Source: a virus. Taken from it: a stretch of DNA of 64,000 bases. The stretch covers positions 20,354 to 84,353 of the IMG/VR virus record IMGVR_UViG_3300048033_001554; one strand, given 5' to 3'. Made by a program: the position numbers and the translations under genes. Below, piece by piece: positions 58,258 through 64,000 of the stretch (the stretch's first letter is position 1; each line of letters begins with the position of its first letter). The notes beneath the pieces were generated by a model. It ran no database searches and was not told the origin of the DNA. It saw nothing but the letters and a program-made list of their open reading frames with translations.

Positions 58258-58340
58258 TGGTAGCATTTATGTCAGCATACAACCTCAATCACCCGAAAGC
58301 GGAAAACTTAATTTCCCATTGAGAGCATCACTAGCTACCA
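58258..58340 (-). ncRNA. Candidate structured RNA next to the tRNA
   Basis: Eighty-three bases closed by TGGTAGC and GCTACCA (7 bp). Inside, on the minus strand, CTCAAT pairs with ATTGAG and encloses GGAAA/TTTCC and CCG/CGG hairpins. No T-loop (GGTTCGA), so it is not an ordinary tRNA. It lies between tRNA-Asn and the terminator, like the stable RNAs beside T4 tRNA genes. Confidence 0.4.
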
Positions 58341-58356
58341 TGACCCGATTGCAAAA

Positions 58357-58432
58357 TGGCTCCTCGTGCTGGGCTCGAACCAGCGACAACCTGATTAACA
58401 GTCAGATGCTCTACCAACTGAGCTAACGAGGA
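58357..58432 (-). tRNA. tRNA-Asn (GTT)
   Basis: 76 bases including an encoded CCA. Acceptor TCCTCGT pairs with ACGAGGA; D-arm AGCTCAGTTGGTAGAGC; anticodon loop CTGTTAA with anticodon GTT; T-arm CTGGTTCGAGCCCAG. Reads AAC/AAT, likely common in this AT-rich genome. Confidence 0.97.
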
Positions 58433-58449
58433 ATAAACTCTACTTATAT

Positions 58450-58728
58450 TTAGAATTGAAACTCAACTGCTTGTTTAGCATCTGAATCCCAACGAGAAAA
58501 ACTAGCTGTATCAGGATCTCCCCACTGAAAGTCAACAGCAACATCAACGACGCGCTCATAGTAATCACGGTCAACACCAACCCACGCAACTACTATATCA
58601 TCAACACCGGCAAATGTATCGGCTGGCTCATTACGCATAGCTTCAAACGCTTTTTCAACACTTGAGAACATAGATGTCCAAACAGTACCTTCGTAATCGC
58701 GCTGTGCAGAAACTTGAACTACTTTCAT
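58450..58728 (-). CDS. Hypothetical protein with structured 5' leader
   Basis: 92 residues, acidic: VQVSAQRDYEGTVWTSMFSS, VEKAFEAMRNEPADTF, DDIVVAWVGVDRDYYERVVD. GGAGAG 6 bases before the ATG. Nothing like a known family. Preceded by about 185 transcribed bases of structured leader from the promoter at 58920-58947. Confidence 0.65.
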   Translation of the reverse strand: MKVVQVSAQRDYEGTVWTSMFSSVEKAFEAMRNEPADTFAGVDDIVVAWVGVDRDYYERVVDVAVDFQWGDPDTASFSRWDSDAKQAVEFQF

Positions 58729-58919
58729 TTGACTCTCCGTGTGTAATGTGTTGCCCAGCTACTTTTTCTAACGTGGCCCAGGCTACCACAAGCAATATAT
58801 CTCTTTACGTCGTTTTCCATACTTCAGCATGGGGGAGTCGACAACCACTCAATATGCTCCGCTTTATAAGGATTGAGTTCTTACCGCCTGATCGGGTTTT
58901 CCTCAATCCTTATATTAGT
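58729..58919 (-). ncRNA. Structured leader or small RNA upstream of the 92-residue gene
   Basis: The predicted transcript begins at about 58913 with a 12-bp perfect stem, ATAAGGATTGAG (58866-58877) with CTCAATCCTTAT (58902-58913), loop 24 bases. Further downstream on the minus strand are AGCAT/ATGCT, GTGG/CCAC and two GTAGC...TGGGC direct repeats. It may be a regulatory leader or an independent RNA; nothing is known about it. Confidence 0.4.
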
Positions 58920-58947
58920 AATATATACCTTTCTAAGAGAATGTCAA
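58920..58947 (-). promoter_or_regulatory. Sigma70-type promoter for the leader
   Basis: TTGACA (58942-58947), 16 bases, TATATT (58920-58925), with the GTTGACATTC context of the other promoters. Confidence 0.65.
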
Positions 58948-59126
58948 CCGTTAAATTGATGTTTTTCAAAAAGAATATCTAAGATTTCATCAATTGTTTC
59001 TCTGTCTGTTGCAAGTATCGGATGATCTTTTAGAAGGATTTCCTTGATAGCCCAAATTTGATCATAACGGTCAGCTGACTTTTGAAGAGTTTGAGCTACT
59101 TGGAAAGCGATTTGTGTATGAATCAT
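58944..59126 (-). CDS. Small helical protein
   Basis: 60 residues from the ATG at 59126 with GGAGGT upstream; a longer frame lacks a site. Helical and charged (IAFQVAQTLQKSADRYDQIW, RETIDEILDILFEKHQF). Promoter at 59151-59179. Not recognised. Confidence 0.6.
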   Translation of the reverse strand: MIHTQIAFQVAQTLQKSADRYDQIWAIKEILLKDHPILATDRETIDEILDILFEKHQFNG

Positions 59127-59150
59127 TTGGTACCTCCTTTTGATATATCT

Positions 59151-59179
59151 AATATAGTACATCTAAGAAGGAATGTCAA
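59151..59179 (-). promoter_or_regulatory. Sigma70-type promoter
   Basis: TTGACA (59174-59179), 17 bases, TATATT (59151-59156), followed by AGATATATCA, which is also found after the promoter at 59973. Confidence 0.7.
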
Positions 59180-59187
59180 CGGTTAAT

Positions 59188-59442
59188 TTAGTAAATTCCG
59201 TAAATAAATTCTTCGGAAATTAGGATGGCTTTTTCACCTTCAACTGTAACTGGCATTCCTTTACCCCAGTCTAATGCTACTTTGTCTAATGATTTGATGC
59301 TTGTTACATCAGGTCCGACTACTAAAACTAATGCTGGTTTTGATCCAGTTTCAATGTCGGTTTGTAGGATAATACCACCGGCTGTGGTTTTTGATTGCTC
59401 GCCTGCGTCTACTGCTAAAACAAAGTTTTTTAAAGGCTTCAT
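59188..59442 (-). CDS. GroES-like co-chaperonin (gp31-type)
   Basis: 84 residues; T4 gp31 is 111. PLKNFVLAVDAGEQSKTTAG then GGIILQTDI is the Cpn10 mobile loop (K-T-x-G-G-I-x-L), and the end EKAILISEEFIYGIY fits the last Cpn10 strand (E.DI.a). Shorter than GroES (97), with a short roof region. Likely recruits host GroEL to fold phage capsid or enzymes, as gp31 does for T4 gp23. GGAGA ribosome site. Confidence 0.75.
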   Translation of the reverse strand: MKPLKNFVLAVDAGEQSKTTAGGIILQTDIETGSKPALVLVVGPDVTSIKSLDKVALDWGKGMPVTVEGEKAILISEEFIYGIY

Positions 59443-59451
59443 AAGTCTCCA

Positions 59452-59672
59452 TGATATAGTTAAGTAATTAGGCCCGCCCTATGCCACGGAAGTACGGTCC
59501 GCTAGCATTTAGATTTCTTCCTACACCGACGGGCAATGTAGGGATATGCCATCACCTAGGTTACGAATATTGCAATTGATGGCCTAAACTGCATTATCCG
59601 CTCTGAGATAGATTGCGATCGCCAATTAGTTGCGATGCTTATGGCCTCAGAGAATTCTTACTATTTTATTTA
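59452..59672 (-). ncRNA. Structured region upstream of the GroES-like gene
   Basis: About 220 bases without a gene. Three hairpins can be read: CCTACA/TGTAGG (59520-59525 with 59537-59542), GCCATCA/TGATGGC (59548-59554 with 59577-59583) and CTCTGAG/CTCAGAG (59601-59607 with 59646-59652). It lies in the transcript from the promoter at 59973 ahead of the GroES-like gene: a leader, a small RNA or the remnant of lost tRNA genes. No tRNA fold found. Confidence 0.35.
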
Positions 59673-59948
59673 TTAATCTGCAAACAGGTCTTCTTCGACA
59701 TCCAAATCATGGATTATTAGTCTAGGATCCCCCTGCAAATCAAAATCAACAAACGCATGGTTTACAACATAAGATCCTGCTTGACTTGAATCATACATTA
59801 CTTCATACTGGTATTCATGCGAAGCATTTTTTCCAATATATCGTGCTTCATCTACAATGATATCAGATCCTGCCTCGTCGATCAACCAATTGACCTGTTC
59901 AACAGATAGTTCTTGTAGATTTGTATTTGCATTCACTAAGTTTGTCAT
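59673..59948 (-). CDS. Acidic hypothetical protein
   Basis: 91 residues, strongly acidic: LSVEQVNWLIDEAGSDIIVD, RLIIHDLDVEEDLFAD at the end. Ribosome site AGGG. Charge suggests a DNA mimic or a protein-binding role but no family is recognised. Promoter at 59973-60001. Confidence 0.6.
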   Translation of the reverse strand: MTNLVNANTNLQELSVEQVNWLIDEAGSDIIVDEARYIGKNASHEYQYEVMYDSSQAGSYVVNHAFVDFDLQGDPRLIIHDLDVEEDLFAD

Positions 59949-59972
59949 GCTTTTTCCCTAATTGATATATCT

Positions 59973-60001
59973 AATATAATATACTATTTATCATTTGTCA
60001 A
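59973..60001 (-). promoter_or_regulatory. Sigma70-type promoter
   Basis: TTGACA (59996-60001), 17 bases, TATATT (59973-59978), with downstream AGATATATCA shared with the promoter at 59151. Confidence 0.7.
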
Positions 60002-60014
60002 CTGTTTATTGCAA

Positions 60015-61145
60015 TTAATCTTCTCTTTTTCCATAGCCATAATCAATTACAACTGGGAAACGTGGAATACCGTCAGGTGTTAACTCAAAGTAACGTAGAG
60101 TTGCCCACTCAGGCTGTTTACCAGATTCTAATAGTGCTTTCATTTGATCTTGAGTACCACGAACACCAGCATCGAATGTTGTACCTTTTGTATCAACCAA
60201 GTGGAATCTTTTGATACATCCACTCCAGTTACCCTGTCCTTCTGATATACCAGTAACTTTGTATTCTTCTGTAATAAACTCTTTTCGTTTCAAAAGAAAC
60301 TTAGATCGTTTATTTTGCTGATATGGTTCGTTTTGTCGGACCATTTGGCCTTCATATCCTGACCCAATGTATTGAGCATAAAAATCGTCTAATTGCCCTT
60401 GGGTTTTAGCTTCATCAGTTTTAACGAGCTTAATAGAATCTCCAAAATTAGAATCGACGTTTAGATCAAACCATCGATCTATAAAATTAGATGCTGAACT
60501 AATCAAATCGTAAACGTGATATTGAACTAGCTCTTTTGCTTCTTCAATATCTTCTGGTTTTGGCTTAGTTTTACGAACCAAAGAAGTAATCTTATTGAAA
60601 TCGTCTTTAAGATCGTGGTTATATAATTCGCCATCAAGAATATCATTAGGATTATCCTCAAAGAACTTCTTAAGGTCCTTTACTACATGTGGAACTGAAA
60701 CCAATTCTTTTCCAGCACGAGTCCATAATCCATCGGCACGAGCAATGCATCGAATGCCATCTAATTTTGGCTGCGTAATATAAGTTTTAGTAGTAAAGTC
60801 TAAAGCAACATCTTCGTATTTAGCAGCAAGCATTGGTTTAATTTTTGTATACTTATCTACATCATTAATATCTTCAAAATAACCTTTATCTTTTTGCTTG
60901 GTTATTTGAGCCTCGGCTTCTGCGATTGCTTGGGATGTTACGGTAGTAGCATTTGCTTTACCAACATTTTTAGCGGTTACTGTTTTCCATTCTGAAGTTA
61001 CAAGTTTCATATCTTTAAGACCGGCTATAACTCGCCAAGCTCCAAGATTGTTGCCAAATCCTACTTCAACAGACCATTCTCGGATTTTACCTTTACTGTC
61101 TCTTTTATATAGAGTTCCAAGACTTTTTACTTCAGTTATCATCAT
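60015..61145 (-). CDS. ATP-dependent DNA ligase with WGR-like N-terminal domain
   Basis: 376 residues. Ligase motifs: I QPKLDGIR (Lys127 AMP acceptor), III ILDGELY, IV SGYEGQMVR, V SKFLLKRK, then an OB-type C-terminus (FDAGVRGTQDQMKALLES). The first ~95 residues (REWSVEVGFGNNLGAWRVI...AITKQKDKGY) resemble a WGR domain. Domain content is unlike T4 gp30, so this is a replacement ligase of another lineage. Start overlaps the SprT-like gene (ATGA). Confidence 0.85.
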   Translation of the reverse strand: MMITEVKSLGTLYKRDSKGKIREWSVEVGFGNNLGAWRVIAGLKDMKLVTSEWKTVTAKNVGKANATTVTSQAIAEAEAQITKQKDKGYFEDINDVDKYTKIKPMLAAKYEDVALDFTTKTYITQPKLDGIRCIARADGLWTRAGKELVSVPHVVKDLKKFFEDNPNDILDGELYNHDLKDDFNKITSLVRKTKPKPEDIEEAKELVQYHVYDLISSASNFIDRWFDLNVDSNFGDSIKLVKTDEAKTQGQLDDFYAQYIGSGYEGQMVRQNEPYQQNKRSKFLLKRKEFITEEYKVTGISEGQGNWSGCIKRFHLVDTKGTTFDAGVRGTQDQMKALLESGKQPEWATLRYFELTPDGIPRFPVVIDYGYGKRED

Positions 61146-61570
61146 CTAATCCTATTAAAATTGACATTTAAATCTTTGAAACATTCTAAGGCTAACTTCT
61201 CTTCTAGCTTAAAAGCTTCTTTTTCCCACGGTTGATCCATGTAATCAGTATCAACATGGAGTTTGTTTTTCCAAGTATGTTCAATACCTCGATGAGCTAA
61301 CTCTTTGCGGTAATACTGTTTTACATGAACCATTTCGTGGCATATTGTGCTGATCAAATCATAAAGTTTCATACCTTTTTGTATTTCTATTTCAAAGGTC
61401 TTATGATTATCAGTACACAAAGCGTAACCATACGCGTTACATTTTGTTAACTTAAGTTCTATATCTAGAGTACGAACCCTAGGTAGTAGCTTTTTAATAC
61501 ACCAATGAACTGTTGCTTCAGCTATTTCTCTTTCCTTTGCAGGACCTCCAAATACTTCAACTTGATTCAT
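61142..61570 (-). CDS. SprT-like metallopeptidase
   Basis: 142 residues from the ATG at 61570 (GGAG 8 bases upstream). Zinc motif TICHEMVHVKQYY (HExxH), third ligand probably in RGIEHTWKNKLH. SprT/Spartan relatives cleave DNA-protein cross-links or hold a metal near DNA; coupling to a DNA ligase suits a DNA-repair role. Short, compact form without a DNA-binding zinc domain. Promoter at 61596-61625. Confidence 0.8.
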   Translation of the reverse strand: MNQVEVFGGPAKEREIAEATVHWCIKKLLPRVRTLDIELKLTKCNAYGYALCTDNHKTFEIEIQKGMKLYDLISTICHEMVHVKQYYRKELAHRGIEHTWKNKLHVDTDYMDQPWEKEAFKLEEKLALECFKDLNVNFNRIR

Positions 61571-61595
61571 AGACATTTCTCCATTTTGTAAGTAT

Positions 61596-61625
61596 ATTAT
61601 AACATACTTTACGGAGAAATGTCAA
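61596..61625 (-). promoter_or_regulatory. Sigma70-type promoter for the repair genes
   Basis: TTGACA (61620-61625), 18 bases, TATAAT (61596-61601), reading into the SprT-ligase pair. Confidence 0.7.
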
Positions 61626-61670
61626 CTGTTATTTCATTTTAAATTGTTAACAAAATCAACTACTTAGAAA

Positions 61671-62150
61671 TTATTTTTTCTCATTTGCCTCAGCGATGAC
61701 CATTTTTTCATATTCTGCTTGGTCTACCACGCCTTCAGCAAGTAATCTTTGGCGATTTACCTCATGCTGAGCCTGAGTATCTTCTTTAGATCCACCGAAG
61801 TATGGTACGCAGTGGCCTTCTTCAATCATAATCTCAGTTACTAGACGGCCATTTGCTGCTCTGAAATCACCAAGGATACGGCCAAATTTGCCTTTCATGT
61901 CTTCGCCAGACTTATCTTCAGTGGTAATGAGTTTAGCATCTTTTTCTAGCAAAGAGTAAAGACGCTCTTTAGCGGCTAATCCAAATAGCTTTTCAACTCT
62001 ATCGGACGTACGAGATTCTGGAGTATCAATACCCATAATACGTACACGCTCGTCTTTCAAGCAGATACCGAAACCAAGATCAATATCTACATCTACTGTG
62101 TCGCCGTCGACTACTTTAACAACGGTTACGTCATATTCGTTTGTATTCAT
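61671..62150 (-). CDS. Staphylococcal nuclease-like (SNase) protein
   Basis: 159 residues, no signal peptide. VVKVVDGDTVDVDIDLGFG, RVRIMGIDTPESRT and GRILGDFRAANGRLV match the SNase/TNase core with the catalytic Asp, Arg and Glu region (GIDTPE). Intracellular calcium-dependent nuclease, perhaps for host DNA breakdown. Late promoter upstream at 62207-62214. Confidence 0.85.
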   Translation of the reverse strand: MNTNEYDVTVVKVVDGDTVDVDIDLGFGICLKDERVRIMGIDTPESRTSDRVEKLFGLAAKERLYSLLEKDAKLITTEDKSGEDMKGKFGRILGDFRAANGRLVTEIMIEEGHCVPYFGGSKEDTQAQHEVNRQRLLAEGVVDQAEYEKMVIAEANEKK

Positions 62151-62206
62151 TTTTATTATTATCCTTAACGAAATTGTTTATGTCACACTTATTGTGCTCG
62201 AGTAAT

Positions 62207-62214
62207 TATTTATA
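62207..62214 (-). promoter_or_regulatory. T4-type late promoter, leftward (SNase)
   Basis: TATAAATA on the minus strand, 56 bases before the SNase ATG at 62150. Confidence 0.7.
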
Positions 62215-62233
62215 GTATTGAATGATGCTCAGT

Positions 62234-62241
62234 TATAAATA
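62234..62241 (+). promoter_or_regulatory. T4-type late promoter, rightward (exported proteins)
   Basis: TATAAATA on the plus strand, 38 bases before the ATG at 62280; back to back with the leftward promoter. Confidence 0.75.
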
Positions 62242-62279
62242 CTAGGAATGAATTGCGTTATTTAATATTGGAGGATATA

Positions 62280-62855
62280 ATGAAATTACTAAGTGCGGTA
62301 TTTTTTGCAATGTTTACATTATTCATTGCTACGAGCGCGCAAGCTCAAGATGCTGCGTGTCCTGAAGGTTATGTGTGTACAAAATCTGGTACGGATAGTA
62401 ACATTACAACAAACGGCAATATGAATACTAACATCACTCAACCACCACCATCAGCTATTTCACCACAATTTAGTGCTGGATCAAACAACGATCTTTGTAC
62501 TATTGGTGTTGCTGGTGCGGTGCAGACACAAATTCTAGGTATTTCAGCCGGTGGTACATTTACTGAAGAAAACTGTATGCGTTTAAAAAATGCTAAAGTA
62601 ATGTATGACATGGGAATGAAAGTAGCTGCCGTATCTGTCATGTGCCAAGATCCAAAAGTCTTTGATGCAATGATGAATGCCGGAACACCTTGCCCATATG
62701 ATGGGCAAATTGGCGAAGCTGCGAAACTTGGCTGGGAAACACATGTACAAGAAACCGAAAAAGAACTTAAAGGTATGGGACCGTTATTTAAAGATGCTGA
62801 GAAAGCTGCTCCTGTTATTGGTGGTGGTATTTTGGCCCTCTTACTCTTACTCTGA
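62280..62855 (+). CDS. Exported protein with C-terminal hydrophobic tail
   Basis: 191 residues from the ATG at 62280 (GGAGG upstream). Signal peptide MKLLSAVFFAMFTLFIATSA with AQA-type cleavage before DAACPE. The mature part has six Cys (CPEGYVC; NDLCT; EENCM; SVMCQ; TPCPYD), likely disulfides, so a periplasmic location. The C-terminus is a short hydrophobic helix (VIGGGILALLLLL). Role unknown. Confidence 0.75.
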   Translation: MKLLSAVFFAMFTLFIATSAQAQDAACPEGYVCTKSGTDSNITTNGNMNTNITQPPPSAISPQFSAGSNNDLCTIGVAGAVQTQILGISAGGTFTEENCMRLKNAKVMYDMGMKVAAVSVMCQDPKVFDAMMNAGTPCPYDGQIGEAAKLGWETHVQETEKELKGMGPLFKDAEKAAPVIGGGILALLLLL

Positions 62856-63690
62856 GAGTATAAAGCCATACTACGGATCCACCGGCAATGCGATTACAGA
62901 TCAATCGCTGCGTTGGTCTATGCCTAATGTTCTACCTAATCCAGCTGGGTTAGAAATTGATAATGTAATATACAGATATAGAATACAAAAACAAACTGAA
63001 GATCATGTAGATGTATTCGTTTATAATGAAAATGCTAATGGAACTGGTTATATTTTTAGAGAACATGACGAATGGCGATCAGGTTCTTTAAGTGGAACTG
63101 AAATTAATAAAGTAATTCCATTAGGAAGACTACATAGAGATTTATTTGGTGATGGTGGTATTGATGTGGAAGGTCCTGGATCAGTATATGATGCTAACGT
63201 AGTTTATACATATAGGGTGGATCCTTGTTATGATCCTCAATTCGATCCAAACTGTCCTGGTTATGTTATACCAGTACCTGATATACCCGTAGTAAATTTA
63301 GATGATTTATATGATGCTACAAAAGACGAAAATGTTGATTTAGATCGTAAAGTATCATTAGAGCAAGATGAAGAAAATCTTGACGAAAACGAAAAGAAAA
63401 AGAAAGAAAAAGAAGAAGAGCTTAAAAGGAAATATAGATTAGAAAAAGCGTTGTCTGCAACAGATGCTGCAGCCTTATTTGCTGAAAGTCAACGAATTCA
63501 ACAAATGAATGCAATCATGCAAACAGCAGTTACTAATCAATATCTTGGTGTGAATATTCCTGGAGGGGAATATAAAGAAAGTATAACCTTAGTTGATAAA
63601 GATTTACCTGATGCTAAGAATGGTTTACGCAATGGACTAGCGCAACAATTACTTCACCAACAAATGGTGAATTCACAATATAAACAATAG
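62794..63690 (+). CDS. Exported coiled-coil protein overlapping the previous gene
   Basis: 298 residues from the ATG at 62794, giving a signal peptide (MLRKLLLLLVVVFWPSYSYS, cut before ESIKPYYG); upstream in-frame codons would put a charged stretch ahead of it. The first 62 bases overlap the preceding gene in another frame, so its tail helix and this signal share DNA. A Cys pair (RVDPCYDPQFDPNC) and a charged coil (DENEKKKKEKEEELKRKYRL) follow. Presumably acts in the periplasm or envelope; not recognised. Confidence 0.7.
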   Translation: MLRKLLLLLVVVFWPSYSYSESIKPYYGSTGNAITDQSLRWSMPNVLPNPAGLEIDNVIYRYRIQKQTEDHVDVFVYNENANGTGYIFREHDEWRSGSLSGTEINKVIPLGRLHRDLFGDGGIDVEGPGSVYDANVVYTYRVDPCYDPQFDPNCPGYVIPVPDIPVVNLDDLYDATKDENVDLDRKVSLEQDEENLDENEKKKKEKEEELKRKYRLEKALSATDAAALFAESQRIQQMNAIMQTAVTNQYLGVNIPGGEYKESITLVDKDLPDAKNGLRNGLAQQLLHQQMVNSQYKQ

Positions 63691-63699
63691 GAGAACATT

Positions 63700-64000
63700 A
63701 TGTTCAAAGGATTAAAAATAGGAGCAGCAGCTTCAATTGCTATATTCGGGGCAACAAGTGTACTCGCAGAGTCAGCACCAATTAATGGTACTGTTCAGTC
63801 TCGTTGCATCATTCAAACTGACACTGCTGGTACATATGCTAACCCGAATGCTTATACGCTTACAACTGATTCTGCCGAAGGTGGCGAAGATGCGCGTATA
63901 CGTGTTGATGTATCGTTAGCAGATGCGTACTACGTAGAAATTACGCCTCCAACTGAGTTTTCATCTTCGCCAAGCTTGCCAGATCAAGTAGCGTTTACTG
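63700..64000 (+). CDS. Exported protein (partial, cut by the right edge)
   Basis: At least 100 residues. ATG at 63700 with AGGAG upstream. Signal peptide (FKGLKIGAAASIAIFGATSV, cleavage after LAE-type site). Mature start SAPINGTVQSRCIIQTDTAG, then a beta-rich run (EDARIRVDVSLADAYYVEIT). The pattern resembles fimbrial or coat-type secreted proteins. Third exported protein in the operon. Confidence 0.65.
   Translation, partial: MFKGLKIGAAASIAIFGATSVLAESAPINGTVQSRCIIQTDTAGTYANPNAYTLTTDSAEGGEDARIRVDVSLADAYYVEITPPTEFSSSPSLPDQVAFT

Noticed and set aside
58258-58340. Second tRNA gene next to tRNA-Asn
   Set aside because: Although it has a 7-bp closing stem, no T-loop (GGTTCGA) or plausible anticodon arm is present.
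1-64000. CRISPR arrays, insertion sequences, integrase or att sites
   Set aside because: No spaced repeats, transposase motifs or integrase signature were seen anywhere in the window.

Overview
The window is 64 kb of an AT-rich, T4-like myovirus genome, probably from a marine phage. Evidence: T4 baseplate, neck and tail proteins (gp8, gp6, gp25, gp5, gp27-like, gp53, gp48-like, gp4, gp2-like, gp54-like, gp26, gp29); the T4 replication set in canonical order (RegA, gp62, gp44, gp45) with DexA; T4 late promoters (TATAAATA) in front of structural operons; and accessory types typical of marine T4-likes (DUF4815 structural protein, Hsp20, a GroES-like protein, 7Fe ferredoxin, radical-SAM proteins, many glycosyltransferases). 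The host cannot be named from the sequence; signal peptides point to a Gram-negative bacterium.

Layout. 1-20.9 kb (minus strand): baseplate and tail-fibre operon, including a subtilisin-like protease, a gp5 with a lambda-endolysin-like C-terminal domain and a second hub protein ending in an M15 peptidase. 20.9-25.6 kb (plus strand): neck and tail operon gp4, gp2-like, gp54-like, gp26, a short -1-frame ORF and the gp29 tape measure. 25.7-41.7 kb (minus): small genes, Hsp20, dUTPase, RegA, clamp loader and clamp, then a DNA-modification and nucleotide block (GT2-like glycosyltransferase, DexA, C5-cytosine methylase, cytidylyltransferase, HAD-kinase fusion, T4 Agt-like alpha-glucosyltransferase, ferredoxin, dCMP deaminase, gp42 dCMP hydroxymethylase, a candidate dNTP pyrophosphohydrolase, two possible PD-(D/E)XK nucleases) and a run of small genes, several with near-consensus sigma70 promoters. 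41.7-55 kb: accessory metabolic island with radical-SAM proteins, a nitroreductase and a tightly coupled operon of cytochrome P450, GNAT, flavin halogenase-like protein, truncated ANL adenylating enzyme, B12-binding radical SAM, small membrane protein and methyltransferase, followed by glycosyltransferases. 55-58.2 kb: a tail-fibre-like operon and an EF-hand membrane protein. 58.2-62.2 kb: tRNA-Asn, three structured non-coding stretches, a GroES-like protein, DNA ligase, SprT-like protease and SNase. 62.2-64 kb: three exported proteins, the last one cut by the window edge.

Three systems stand out. (1) gp26 ends on a T TTT TTT slippery heptamer, followed after 5 nt by a perfect 11-bp stem; the -1 frame is open through a short downstream ORF, just upstream of the tape measure. 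This is the arrangement of lambda G/GT tail-assembly chaperones. (2) The P450-halogenase-ANL-radical SAM operon looks like a phage-borne small-molecule or tailoring pathway. (3) gp42, the Agt-like enzyme, a dCMP deaminase and a candidate dCTP-removing hydrolase indicate glucosylated hydroxymethylcytosine DNA, with nuclease candidates that could attack unmodified host DNA.

All functions are read from sequence motifs and remembered family features; no database search was run.
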